The notes: generated by a model from the letters alone, not told the origin. 40,573 nt of DNA from Candidatus Hydrogenedentota bacterium (GCA_947486375.1 CANKTP010000006.1:1-40573), one strand, 5' to 3'; counted from the first letter of the stretch, positions 32,401 through 40,367 are shown. Numbers and translations: made by a program.

Positions 32401-33806
32401 GGCGTGAGGGCCGGAACGAACGCGCCGGAGGCGCCGGCCTCGACGATGACCGTGACGACGGCGGCGCTTGACGCTTGGAACGCATCCAGCATGGCGTCCA
32501 GTTGCAACGGGGTGACGATCGTGCGCTCATCGAGCCGGAAGCCGCCGCCGTCCCCGCCCCCGTGGCCCACGGCATAGAGGGTCAGCGAGTCGGCCCCCTG
32601 GGCGAACACGTTGATGGCGAAATCGAGACTATCGAGAGACGGGAGTTCGTCGACGTCGTCGTCGACGCCGTTGCCGTCGATATCGAGCGAGAGGGGGCCG
32701 TGCAGCACGTATATCGACTCGTTGTCGAAACCCTGCTGGTACAAGGCGCGATGGGCACGCGCGACGGCCTTGGCGATGGCCGGGCCGAGATCGTCGCGCT
32801 CGGGGCCCTCGACGTGGGGGGCCGTGCCCACGATGATTGCCATGTGCGTTCCCGGGCGCTGCACAAATTGCGACACCCGGTGAGTACCCGTCTCGGCGAC
32901 CGCGATTCGGCCTCCGGGGCCTGCCGCCAAGGCGGATGGCCCGCTCAATTCCCCGGGCGAATCCCCGGCGGTTCCGAACTTCCCAAGAAATTCGCCCCCG
33001 GGAGAAAAGTACTGCACCCGGTGGTTCCCCATGTCGGCGACAGAGACGGTTCCATCCGGGGCGATGGACACATCCGATGGCGACCGGAATTGGCCGTCGA
33101 GGATCCCCTCCGAGCCGAACGAAAATAACGGGGAGGCGTCGTCGCCGGAAAACTTTCGGATGCGATGGTTCCCGGTGTCGGCCACATAGACGTCTCCCGA
33201 CGCATCCGCCGCGACGCCCGCGGGCGAGTCAAGCTCCCCCTCGCCAGTCATGAACGCCGGCACGGGCGGGCCTTCCGCGCCGAACTTCTGGATGCGATGG
33301 TTTCCGGTGTCCGCCACGTACACGAAGCCGTCCGGATCGACCGCGACGTCTTGGGGATCGATAAACTCCCCGGGGTCCGATCCTTCCGCGCCGAAGTCCA
33401 GCAGATAGCTGCCGTCGGCGGTCGCGAATTTGGCCACACGGTGATTTCCCGAATCGGCCACATACAGGATCAGGCCGGCGCCATCGACCGCGATACCGCG
33501 CGGAAGGTGAAACTGGCCGGGCCCGTCCCCGTCGCTTCCCCATTGGCGCGTCTGCAATCCTTCCAAGGTCAATTTGCGGATGGTGTGGTTGCCCGTGTTT
33601 GCCACGTACAGGTCGTTGTTCGCGCCGTAGGCGATCCCCTTGGGTTCGAGATAGCGCCCCGCCTCGGCCCGCGCGCCCCAGGATGCGCGCGGCGTACCGT
33701 CGTCCGTGAACAGCTGCACCCTCGAGTTCCCGGTGTCCGCCACGATGAGGTCGCCGCCCGGGGTACACGCCACGCCGTGAGGGGAAGAAAGCTCCCCGCG
33801 TTGCAC
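29412..33806 (-). CDS. C-terminal part of split NHL-repeat protein with two degenerate caspase/C13-like domains, BACON domains and (EG)n linker
   Basis: A 1,464-residue frame in the same reading frame as the fragment upstream, from which it is separated only by one TAA. It holds seven NHL motifs (VADTGNHRIQKF type, residues 1-315). A caspase/C13-like domain follows (about 320-520) with GHGGGD, but EAGASG where the catalytic Cys is expected; a second (about 670-860) has GDG for GHG and DAPASGSF without Cys. Then come a carboxypeptidase-regulatory-like domain (about 1,020-1,095), two BACON domains (to about 1,292), an (EG)12 linker, an Ig-like domain and a C-terminal hydrophobic anchor followed by basic residues. 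The start at 33806 is a GTG with no ribosome site, so independent translation is doubtful. The function is probably extracellular binding. Confidence 0.75.
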   Translation of the reverse strand: MQRGELSSPHGVACTPGGDLIVADTGNSRVQLFTDDGTPRASWGARAEAGRYLEPKGIAYGANNDLYVANTGNHTIRKLTLEGLQTRQWGSDGDGPGQFHLPRGIAVDGAGLILYVADSGNHRVAKFATADGSYLLDFGAEGSDPGEFIDPQDVAVDPDGFVYVADTGNHRIQKFGAEGPPVPAFMTGEGELDSPAGVAADASGDVYVADTGNHRIRKFSGDDASPLFSFGSEGILDGQFRSPSDVSIAPDGTVSVADMGNHRVQYFSPGGEFLGKFGTAGDSPGELSGPSALAAGPGGRIAVAETGTHRVSQFVQRPGTHMAIIVGTAPHVEGPERDDLGPAIAKAVARAHRALYQQGFDNESIYVLHGPLSLDIDGNGVDDDVDELPSLDSLDFAINVFAQGADSLTLYAVGHGGGDGGGFRLDERTIVTPLQLDAMLDAFQASSAAVVTVIVEAGASGAFVPALTPPAGRDRIVISSASTERAWFPSEGPNFSRVFWGQVSQGRTVLEAYEKVRATISVQSPLLEDREDDALAGRTFIGAGNKALGDLPDAVVSSIPLDTGGATTATIEGTATDTDGVSRVIASIVPPGPDRAQLRNPYVSYRPVQAVDVFDLDATDEGPGGGVFSRAYAGFTMRGTYNVSLIPIDMLGYSGWPRTKSVQVSGAPPVARAIVLAGGSTRDSHWPAVSNASERAYDALILRGYREDDILFLTPRVPGDGEHGFDGHGSFDALEAGVAGWNGENTTDVVVYLVGDGAPGIFRIGPEEDLAADALDGILDALEDALDEGAGPGAPIRVTIIYDAPASGSFIGPLASDRRTVIASVLGDASAMFALDGDISFSRYFWSRALDGYTVFDAFAFAGGALAATGSEQRPAIDDDGDGQPNGPTDGNRARAQRFQSGLRFAQDTPLVRGLPSSISLPASSSAVVRAEYVTTTGRLGRVAAVVFPPTVENFAVPVPIINLPSFDLMASGGTVFEAAFGGFQQSGAYRVAVTASSRDDYSVSMPKLMTVTRQNGEPLGSIRGTVRDIVTHEELAGATVLLTNFGNVPAVADASGDYLHEELPAREYDLTAQAPGHYPRLITASILAGGGTATADFELAPFGTAWLFPERKDLFVPPAAGSTGIFVDGAGTFAWTASVSAGGDWLSVSSGPVLGPGMLTVTYEENTLTSVREGAITLDSDQADNAPFTILVTQARTSAPVLTVSASLLNLSAAAGSTPVQVTNAGSGSLEWSALVTTGQDWLTVTTAKISGNGTITVSYTENTSTREIRSGGIEVTAPGANGSPKQINVIQASASEGEGEGEGEGEGEGEGEGEGEGEGEANHTPVLFVVPEGRSVQTGDLVEFHVSATDADVGDTVTLSVTDLPVGAIFNAATGVFLWVPAQIGTYTPTFKAADNGDPVLSESRTVTIEVASRFVTCNASASGAETRGPVGSAGDLVILMGAALGLLATGLRRPMMIRSRG
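29841..29912. repeat. Hexanucleotide repeat coding for (EG)12
   Basis: Twelve successive six-base units of the CTCGCC/TTCTCC/TTCGCC kind on the plus strand encode alternating Glu-Gly on the minus strand. Synonymous differences between units show that the repeat is not recently expanded throughout. Confidence 0.85.
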
Positions 33807-33821
33807 GCCCCGTGTGCCCCA

Positions 33822-33824
33822 TTA
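33822..33824 (-). other. In-frame TAA that splits the NHL protein gene
   Basis: The codon lies in the phrase LIA-stop-WGTRG, where a sister NHL repeat reads LVAQWGGEG. A Gln codon CAA changed to TAA by one base (33824) explains it. The reading frame is unchanged on both sides. Confidence 0.8.
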
Positions 33825-34643
33825 CGCGATCAGGACCCCCTCGGCCGACAGCGCGACGACGCGGTCGTTCCCGGTGTCCCCGACAAATATCTCGCCAGCG
33901 GCGCCCGCCGAGACCGACATCGGTCCGTTGTACGCGGGTCCGGTCACCGCGCCGAAGTTGGAACGCACTAGGACGCCATCGGGAGAAAACTGTTGGATGC
34001 GGTTGTTGCCCGAATCCGCCACGAAGATCGCATTGTCCGCGTCGCGGACCGAAATCCCCGCGGGACGGTCGAGCATTTCGTCGCCGTTGCCCGAAGTCCC
34101 CCATGCACGCACGAAATTTCCGTCCGAATCGAAGACCTGGATGCGGTCATTCCCCGTGTCCGCGACGTACACGCGGCCCGTATTGTCAACCGCGATTCCC
34201 CGCGGCGAATCGAATTGGCCCTGGCCCTGGCCCGCGCTCCCCCACTGGCCCCGAAATTCCCCATCGGGATCGAAAACTTGGACACGGTTATTGCCGGTAT
34301 CGGCCACGTATACCCTCGAGGGCGCATCGAGTCCGGCGCGCGACCAGGCCACGGCCGAAGGGGATTGAAACTCTCCCGCCAGCGGACCCTCGCCGCCCCA
34401 CTGCGCTACCAGCATTCCCGACGCGCCGAAGACGCGAATCCGGTCGCGTCCCGTGTCCGCCACGAAGACGAGGCCCCCGTCCGAGACCGCCACGCCCGAG
34501 GGGGCGTCGAAATGCCAAGGCTCGGCCAGCGCCGGCACGCTGCTCTCGAAGGCGAATACATCCTGCGCGAAGGCGCCCGGGGGAAGCACCAGCGATAACC
34601 ACGCGACAGACCACACCGCAACGACACGAAGGCTGAACACCAT
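33822..34643 (-). CDS. N-terminal part of split NHL-repeat protein, secreted
   Basis: A 273-residue fragment from the ATG at 34643, with a signal peptide (MVFSLRVVAVWSVAW...GAFAQD) and five NHL motifs (VADTGRDRIRVF, VADTGNNRVQVF, VADTGNDRIQVF, VADSGNNRIQQF, VGDTGNDRVVAL). NHL propellers usually have six blades; the sixth motif lies just past the TAA in the next fragment. Together the two fragments carry 12 motifs, enough for two complete propellers. A GTG ten codons earlier is possible, but the ATG gives the better signal peptide. As it stands, the fragment would make an incomplete propeller. Confidence 0.75.
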   Translation of the reverse strand: MVFSLRVVAVWSVAWLSLVLPPGAFAQDVFAFESSVPALAEPWHFDAPSGVAVSDGGLVFVADTGRDRIRVFGASGMLVAQWGGEGPLAGEFQSPSAVAWSRAGLDAPSRVYVADTGNNRVQVFDPDGEFRGQWGSAGQGQGQFDSPRGIAVDNTGRVYVADTGNDRIQVFDSDGNFVRAWGTSGNGDEMLDRPAGISVRDADNAIFVADSGNNRIQQFSPDGVLVRSNFGAVTGPAYNGPMSVSAGAAGEIFVGDTGNDRVVALSAEGVLIA

Positions 34644-34738
34644 GAGACTCGACTCCAATTTGCGCCCGGACACCCGTCACGCGGCGATGATATCACACGA
34701 CATTACTCCCCTATAATGTCCGGAATTTCGACCCGCCG

Positions 34739-34766
34739 TTGACAGGTCCAAGGGGCATATGATAGT
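34739..34766 (+). promoter_or_regulatory. Candidate promoter of the TPR-like protein gene
   Basis: A perfect TTGACA (34739-34744), a 16-base spacer and GATAGT (34761-34766). Transcription would start near 34773, about 100 bases before the TTG start. A TATAAT at 34712-34717 lies in the same divergent region but has no convincing -35 partner. No clear promoter for the minus-strand NHL gene was found. Confidence 0.5.
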
Positions 34767-34872
34767 TTCGTGCCAAGGTGGATATATCGATTCGCCGAAC
34801 CGTCCCCGCCGTTCCGGGTGTCCGGGATGCATTGGGGAGCGTTGGTTCTTGCCCGGTCGCGAGGAGAGTACG

Positions 34873-36531
34873 TTGCTTTCGCCTATACGTTACATGAGCT
34901 TGGGGCTTTGCCTCGCGCTGTGCGCGACGGATGCCCTTGCCTGGGGCCCGCGTGCGCGCAAGGCGATTGGCATGGCCGCGCTGCAATCCATCCGGGAAGA
35001 ATTCCCGGGGGTATTTCGCGCGGGCGAGGCGAGTTACGATGCCGACATCCTGCGTGGCGCGGAAACCGGCCTCGATATCATTTACGCGGCGGCGCCGATT
35101 CACTCGGATGAACAGGCCATCGCGGGGGTCTCGAACCAGATTCAACTGCTTCGCGCGGCAAAGCAGGCCGGAGCGGGGAGCTATTTTGCCTTTCGGATGG
35201 GGGCCCTGTCCGCCTTGGCGGCGAACTTGGTCGAACCCTTCGGCGTCGCGTTCTCGGACGAGGATCGTTCGTTGGGTCAACGTGTCGATTCCGACATGGA
35301 GGCGACGCTCGAGCGGTTCTCCGTGACCCCGAAGGCCGGGAAGTATGAGTATATGCGCGACGTGGCGGTGTATTTCGCCGCAAAGCGGACATTTTATCCC
35401 GACGACTTGGCCATCATCGCGGACGACTACAAACGCGGGAACGGCGCCAAGGGCTTTCTGGCGCAGGCGGGGCAGTCCTACTTCGAGCGCTCCGTCGAGG
35501 CGGCAAGGGACACTTGGTTTACCGTATTGCGTCCCGCGGGCGACACCGACGACTTGGAACCGTCGCCGGACGCATTGGCAGCGTATTTCGTGGATGAAAT
35601 CCGGTATTTGCTCGAGGTGCGCAAGAACCCCAGGGAAGCCGACCGGGCTTACGAGAATTTCGCGAAGGTTGAGGGCGTGGACAAGCGGTTGGACTATGAA
35701 ACGATCGGGGACCTGTACTACGCCAGCGGAGAAAGTGCGAACAATGACAGCTCCCGGGAACGGGGCGTTCGTGAGTGGCAGTTGGCGCAGGGTAAGCCCG
35801 GCCCGCAGCGGCAACGGAGTTCGAGCAAGCTGGCAAAACATTATATTTCCCAAGGGGAGGTATGGTTCCGCCGCTCCGACTCGCCCGAGGCCACGGACAC
35901 CGATCTGGAAGAGGCATTGCGCTCGTTCCAACGAGCGCTCGAATTCGATCGCGCCAACGACATCGCCGCGGACCGGATTAACGAGACGACGATTGCCATT
36001 GCCGAGCGCCGCGAGGCGTTCAACATGCAGACGGGCTTTATCGAGCGCGCGCTGGGCATTGGCCAGGAGGCCGACAAGCTCCGCGTCGAGTCGCAATTCG
36101 AGCAGGCGATCTCGAACTACAATACGGCGTTGAGCGTGCTCGAGACGGTCGACACCCGGTTCCGGCAGTTGAGCGAAACGGCAAAGGCCGAGACGAACAA
36201 GATTGACAAGAGCATAAAGGAAATCGTCAACCAAATGCTCGACAGCGCCGACAAACTGATTGAGGAAGGCGAGGGACTCGTGCAGACCAATCGTTTTTCG
36301 GACGCGGTCGCGAAGTATGGCGCCGTGAACACCGTGGTCGCCGCCATCCCGGATTCGGCCGGCGGGGCCAATGCGAAACGTAGGGAAGATGTCATCAAGC
36401 GCTCGCAAGACAAGATAGTCGAGGCAGAAGCCGCGGAAAAGGATTTCAAGGCGAAACAGGAAGCCGCCAAGAAGGCGCCGGCGGCCCCCGCCGGCAAGGC
36501 ACCCGCCGCCAAGAAGTCCCCTTTTAACTGA
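34873..36531 (+). CDS. Secreted protein with TPR-like helical repeats, function unknown
   Basis: A 552-residue protein if it begins at the TTG at 34873, which has GAGGAG 6 bases upstream; an in-frame ATG (34894) follows a few codons later, and the frame also stays open further upstream. The signal peptide reads MSLGLCLALCATDALA and the mature protein starts WGPRARKAIG, reminiscent of the 'AWG' start of zinc-dependent nuclease/phospholipase C families, but the required histidines are not evident. The middle and end are helical, with a TPR-like phrase LEEALRSFQRALEFDRANDIAADR, coiled-coil character and a low-complexity Lys/Ala/Pro tail. I do not recognise the family. It lies 12 bases before the glycosylase gene. 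Confidence 0.7.
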   Translation: MLSPIRYMSLGLCLALCATDALAWGPRARKAIGMAALQSIREEFPGVFRAGEASYDADILRGAETGLDIIYAAAPIHSDEQAIAGVSNQIQLLRAAKQAGAGSYFAFRMGALSALAANLVEPFGVAFSDEDRSLGQRVDSDMEATLERFSVTPKAGKYEYMRDVAVYFAAKRTFYPDDLAIIADDYKRGNGAKGFLAQAGQSYFERSVEAARDTWFTVLRPAGDTDDLEPSPDALAAYFVDEIRYLLEVRKNPREADRAYENFAKVEGVDKRLDYETIGDLYYASGESANNDSSRERGVREWQLAQGKPGPQRQRSSSKLAKHYISQGEVWFRRSDSPEATDTDLEEALRSFQRALEFDRANDIAADRINETTIAIAERREAFNMQTGFIERALGIGQEADKLRVESQFEQAISNYNTALSVLETVDTRFRQLSETAKAETNKIDKSIKEIVNQMLDSADKLIEEGEGLVQTNRFSDAVAKYGAVNTVVAAIPDSAGGANAKRREDVIKRSQDKIVEAEAAEKDFKAKQEAAKKAPAAPAGKAPAAKKSPFN

Positions 36532-36543
36532 GCCTGTGCCGGC

Positions 36544-37215
36544 GTGGGAGTGAAGCGGGCCCTTTCCGCGTTCTATTCCCGCATGGCGGGCCACTTTGGG
36601 CCCACGGGCTGGTGGCCGGGAGAGTCGGCCTTCGAGGTGGCCGCCGGGGCGATTCTCACCCAGAACACGGCATGGGGTAACGTCGAGAAGGCAATCGTCA
36701 ACCTGAAGGCCGGGCGCCTCTTGTCGCCCCGCGCGATTCTCGATTCGCCCATCGAAATCGTCGAGGCCGCCCTCAGGCCCTCCGGATATTTTCGCGTCAA
36801 GACTCGTCGGCTTCGCAGCTTCTGCGAATACCTCGTCGAGCGACATGCGGGTAGCATGAAGCGAATGTCGCGCAAGCCGCTCGGCGAACTCCGCCCCGAG
36901 TTGCTCGCGGTCCACGGCATCGGCCCGGAGACGGCCGACGACATCTTGCTGTATGCCTGCGGACATCCGGTATTCGTGGTGGACACCTACACGCGGCGGA
37001 TTCTTTCGCGGCACGGCCTCGCGGCGCACAACGTGGGATACGAGCCCTTGCGGGAATTGTTCGAGAAGAACCTGGGACCGGACGTCGAGCTGTTCAAGGA
37101 ATACCACGGCCTCATTGTCTTGACGGGCAGCCGGTACTGCAAGGCGACCCCGAAGTGCGGCGAATGCCCGCTTCGTGCCACGCTGAAAACCGGCCAGCCG
37201 ATCCTAGGCGCGTAA
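36544..37215 (+). CDS. Endonuclease III-like (MagIII-type) DNA glycosylase
   Basis: A 223-residue HhH-GPD protein. Helix-hairpin-helix VHGIGPETADDILLYA and catalytic Asp in VFVVDTYTRRIL are clear, and three cysteines in YCKATPKCGECPL resemble the iron-sulphur loop of the family with altered spacing. At the place of the endonuclease III lyase lysine (GVGRKTA) there is Glu, as in monofunctional relatives such as Helicobacter MagIII (3-methyladenine glycosylase); base excision without strand cleavage is therefore likely. The start is GTG at 36544, without a strong ribosome site; GTG 36550 is equally possible. Its end overlaps the convergent flavoprotein gene by 12 bases. Confidence 0.88.
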   Translation: MGVKRALSAFYSRMAGHFGPTGWWPGESAFEVAAGAILTQNTAWGNVEKAIVNLKAGRLLSPRAILDSPIEIVEAALRPSGYFRVKTRRLRSFCEYLVERHAGSMKRMSRKPLGELRPELLAVHGIGPETADDILLYACGHPVFVVDTYTRRILSRHGLAAHNVGYEPLRELFEKNLGPDVELFKEYHGLIVLTGSRYCKATPKCGECPLRATLKTGQPILGA

Positions 37216-38742
37216 CGCGAGCAACCGGGCCAGCACCCAGCGCGCGCTTGGCGTGAGTTTCGTCTTCCGGTACTGTCCGGCCGCTTTCTTGATGGCCTCG
37301 GACTGTGTCGGATATGGATGCACCACCGTGGCCAACGCGCCCAGCCCTAGTCCATTCGTCATGGCCAGGACGATCTCGCCCATCATGTCCCCCGCATGAC
37401 GCGCAACGATGGTCGCGCCCAGGATCCGATCGGTCCCGCGCGCGGCGAGCACCCGGACATATCCCTCTTCGTCGCCATCGAGTATGGCCCTGTCGACCTG
37501 CGACATGGGCTGGGTGTACACGTCCACCTCGATTTTCCGGAGCGATGCCTCATGTTCGTACAACCCCACGTGGGCGACTTCAGGATCGGTATAGGTCGTC
37601 CACGGGAGCACCACCGAGGACAACTTTCGCCGGCCAATCGGACCCAGGCTGAAGAGCGCGTTCTGGACGACAATCTGGGCCGCCACGTCGGCGGCGTGAG
37701 TGAACTTCCAAGCCATGCAGATGTCGCCCGCCGCATAGACCGAGTGATTCGAGGTGCGCAGATGATCGTCGACGGTCACGCCGCTTACGCGGTCGTACTC
37801 GACCCCCGCGGCCTCCAAGCCGAGGCCCTCGACGTTGGGCATGCGTCCGGCCCCGACGAGAATCGCGTCCACCTCGACCGTCTGTTCGTGGATGCCGGTG
37901 ACCGCCTCGATGCGCCTTGCGCCCTCCTCGCGGCGGACGCGCCGGATTGCCGTGTGCAGGAGGAACTCGACGCCGTCGCGCTCCATGGATTTCCGGACCA
38001 AGGCGGCCGCGTCGGGCTCTTCCTTGCCGAGGATGCCGGGGGTCATCTCGATTACCGTGACGGCGCTCCCGAGGCGCTGGAAGGCTTGCGCTAGTTCACA
38101 GCCAATCGGACCCGCGCCGATGACGGCGAGCCGCGCGGGAAGTTCCGCCAGGTCGAATACGGACTCGTTGGTGAGGCACCCGGCCTCGGCGAGTCCGTCG
38201 ATGGGCGGAATGGCCGCGCGCGCGCCGGTCGCGATTACCGCCCGCGCGAATCGCAGGGTCTTTCCGCCGACCTCCACCGTGTTGCGCCCGGCGAACGTTC
38301 CGCGCCCGAAAAACACGTCGACTCCGTGGTCCTTGTACCGTTGCGCGGAGTCGGCCTCGCCGATATGCGCGCGTAGCCGCCGCATGCGCGCCATGACCTC
38401 CGCGAAATCGGCCCCGCCCTCGCCGGGCCGCACGCCGAAGCGTCGGGCGTCGCGCATGGCGGCTGCGGCGCGGGACGATGCAATGACGCTCTTCGAGGGG
38501 ACACACCCCACGTTGAGGCAGTCGCCGCCCATGAGGTGTTGCTCGACAATCGCGACCTTCGCTCCCAGGCTGGCCGCGACAATGGCACTGATCAGCCCCG
38601 CGGCCCCGGCGCCGATGACGACAAGGTGATAGTGGTCCTTCGGCTCGGGATTGACCCAGTCCCCGGGACGGACACGATCCAGGAGGAGACGGTTGTGGGG
38701 GTCCAACGCGAAAGCGGCGGCGTTCGTGTCGGCGGGGGGCAT
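37204..38742 (-). CDS. Mercuric reductase-like pyridine nucleotide-disulfide oxidoreductase
   Basis: A 512-residue flavoprotein. FAD-binding GAGAAG (44-49), a redox-active pair CLNVGC (Cys75, Cys80), a second nucleotide-binding motif VIGAGPIGCELAQ, GRMPNVEGL and YAAGDIC, and the C-terminal HPYPTQSEA with the catalytic histidine (near 475). The N-terminal extension PHNRLLLDRVRPGDWVNP is usual in this subfamily, often annotated as mercuric reductase, but there is no MerA-type heavy-metal-binding N-domain and no C-terminal Cys pair, so the substrate is probably not Hg(II). ATG at 38742 has AGGAG 9 bases upstream; an ATG at 38769 would overlap the upstream stop (ATGA). It is paired with the TVP38 gene. 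Confidence 0.93.
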   Translation of the reverse strand: MPPADTNAAAFALDPHNRLLLDRVRPGDWVNPEPKDHYHLVVIGAGAAGLISAIVAASLGAKVAIVEQHLMGGDCLNVGCVPSKSVIASSRAAAAMRDARRFGVRPGEGGADFAEVMARMRRLRAHIGEADSAQRYKDHGVDVFFGRGTFAGRNTVEVGGKTLRFARAVIATGARAAIPPIDGLAEAGCLTNESVFDLAELPARLAVIGAGPIGCELAQAFQRLGSAVTVIEMTPGILGKEEPDAAALVRKSMERDGVEFLLHTAIRRVRREEGARRIEAVTGIHEQTVEVDAILVGAGRMPNVEGLGLEAAGVEYDRVSGVTVDDHLRTSNHSVYAAGDICMAWKFTHAADVAAQIVVQNALFSLGPIGRRKLSSVVLPWTTYTDPEVAHVGLYEHEASLRKIEVDVYTQPMSQVDRAILDGDEEGYVRVLAARGTDRILGATIVARHAGDMMGEIVLAMTNGLGLGALATVVHPYPTQSEAIKKAAGQYRKTKLTPSARWVLARLLALRA

Positions 38743-38765
38743 CCCAAACTCCTTTCCGTTCCTGG

Positions 38766-39482
38766 TCATCCGGCCGTGCCGCTCCCATCGATCCGTTGCC
38801 GGAGCGCGTTCCGGGCGATGCGGGTGAGCAGCGCCGTGACCGCCGCCGTCGCGGCCAATCCGATGCCGAGCATGGTCCATTCGAGCGGGCCTCGTTGGCG
38901 CGCCTCGCCGCCCGATTGCACGAGGTCCCCGGCAATGCCGCCGATGTATACGTAGAGCAGAATCCCGGGGAACATGAAGAACCATGACGCGAGGACGTAG
39001 TGGCCGAAGGCGACGCGGGTCAGCCCGAGACCGTAATTCAACAGGTTGAACGGGATCGCCGGGGACAATCTCGTGAGCGCCACGATCTTCCATCCTTCCG
39101 CCGCGATCGATTCGTCAATCGCCCTGAATACGGGGTTTCCCTCGATGCGCTTCATAATCCAGTTCCGCGCGAGGTAGCGCCCGGCGAGGAATGCCGCCGA
39201 TGCCCCGAGGGTCGCCGATACCGATACCAGCGCGGTTCCCACGGCCACGCCATAGATGGCGCCCGCGCCCAGCGACAGCACCGAGGCGGGCAACAGGAAG
39301 ATGCATGCGGCGACATAGACTGCGATGAAGAGGCCCATGCCGGCCCACCCCATGCCGTCGATGCGGTCGAGCGACTGCGTCAGGGCCCCGCGCAGGTCCA
39401 CGAGTTGGCCCAAGACAACGACCCCGGCGATGACGGCGGCCGCGACGAGTAGTTTTACGCGCGAATTCGGCATGGCGTTCAT
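38766..39482 (-). CDS. TVP38/TMEM64 family (VTT domain) membrane protein
   Basis: A 238-residue membrane protein with a VTT/SNARE-associated domain. About six hydrophobic segments are visible. The family words are ACIFLLPASVLSLGAGAIYG, VSATLGASAAFLAGRYLAR, and LTRLSPAIPFNLLNYGLGLT, followed by a short cytoplasmic C-terminus. Bacterial VTT proteins such as DedA relatives affect membrane lipid and ion homeostasis. The gene precedes the flavoprotein gene and ends near its start, a pairing commonly seen in bacteria. The start could be ATG 39482 or ATG 39473; neither has a strong ribosome site. It is divergent from truA. Confidence 0.9.
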   Translation of the reverse strand: MNAMPNSRVKLLVAAAVIAGVVVLGQLVDLRGALTQSLDRIDGMGWAGMGLFIAVYVAACIFLLPASVLSLGAGAIYGVAVGTALVSVSATLGASAAFLAGRYLARNWIMKRIEGNPVFRAIDESIAAEGWKIVALTRLSPAIPFNLLNYGLGLTRVAFGHYVLASWFFMFPGILLYVYIGGIAGDLVQSGGEARQRGPLEWTMLGIGLAATAAVTALLTRIARNALRQRIDGSGTAG

Positions 39483-39539
39483 ACTACCCGATCGTCCGAT
39501 GGGAGCAAACCCGCGCTGGAGCGGCGATCATGGGTTGGA

Positions 39540-39545
39540 TACAAT
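39540..39545 (+). promoter_or_regulatory. Candidate -10 box close to the truA start codon
   Basis: TACAAT (five of six) ends 7 bases before the truA ATG, which would put the transcription start at or next to the start codon. The -35 position (39517-39522, TGGAGC) is a weak match. Confidence 0.4.
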
Positions 39546-39552
39546 CCCGCGC

Positions 39553-40311
39553 ATGGCGTGTACCCTCAAAGTAGTCGTCCGGTACGACGGGACCAATTTC
39601 GTCGGCTGGCAGACACAGCCGAACGGGCCCTCGGTCCAAGCCGCCATCGAGGCGGCCATGTCGCGCATCGCCCACGGGCCCGTCCGCATCCACGGCGCCG
39701 GCCGGACCGATTCCGGGGTCCATGCGCTCGGGCAGGTCTTCAGTTGCCGGTGGCCGTTGCCGGAACGGCCCGCCGCGCTGCAAAAGGCCTTGTGCTCCCT
39801 GTTGCGCCCGGACATCAGCATCGTGTCCATCGACATCGTTCCCGACGATTTCCACGCCTCGTTCTCAAGCGCGGGAAAACGCTATGCCTATGTGATCAGC
39901 ACGGCAAGATTCCCGGATCCGTTTTCTCGCCGCTACGCCTGGCGCGTGAAATGGCCCATCAACCCCGCGCGTGTCGAGGACCTGGCAAAACGTCTCGTCG
40001 GCACGCACGATTTCGCCGGGTTCCGTTCCGCGGGCCACGGATCGAAGACTTCCGTCCGCACGATCCATTCCATCACGGTTCGCGATGGGGGCGTCGCCGG
40101 ACCGGCCGACGCCGAGGGCCTGTTTCGCATCGAGTTCGCCGGGAGCGGGTTCCTATACCGCATGGTGCGCAACATTACCGGCACCTTGGTCGACGCCGCG
40201 CGCGGGCACATCCCCGATTCCGCGATCGACGAGCGGCTCGCCGCGCCGGGACCCTACGCCGGCTATAGCGCCCCCGCGCACGGACTCTTCATGATGGCGG
40301 TCATGTATTAA
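39553..40311 (+). CDS. truA: tRNA pseudouridine synthase A
   Basis: TruA makes pseudouridine at positions 38-40 of the anticodon stem. The 252-residue protein has the normal length, with RYDGTNFVGWQTQ at the N-terminus, the catalytic Asp53 in GAGRTDSGVHA, SAGKRYAYVI, THDFAGFRS and the C-terminal GSGFLYRMVRN. The ATG at 39553 is preferred over a longer upstream frame because the family begins a few residues before 'RYDGT'. No Shine-Dalgarno is visible, in line with the -10 box just 7 bases upstream. It is followed by a non-coding stretch. Confidence 0.97.
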   Translation: MACTLKVVVRYDGTNFVGWQTQPNGPSVQAAIEAAMSRIAHGPVRIHGAGRTDSGVHALGQVFSCRWPLPERPAALQKALCSLLRPDISIVSIDIVPDDFHASFSSAGKRYAYVISTARFPDPFSRRYAWRVKWPINPARVEDLAKRLVGTHDFAGFRSAGHGSKTSVRTIHSITVRDGGVAGPADAEGLFRIEFAGSGFLYRMVRNITGTLVDAARGHIPDSAIDERLAAPGPYAGYSAPAHGLFMMAVMY

Positions 40312-40367
40312 ACACATGGGACGCTTCACAAAAACACTTCATTGGTAGGACCGTTACCGTCCCCATC

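Noticed and set aside
34711-37107. Long antisense reading frame of about 800 codons opposite the TPR-like and glycosylase genes
   Set aside because: It is the GC-skew shadow of two well-supported genes; it has no recognisable domain or ribosome site.
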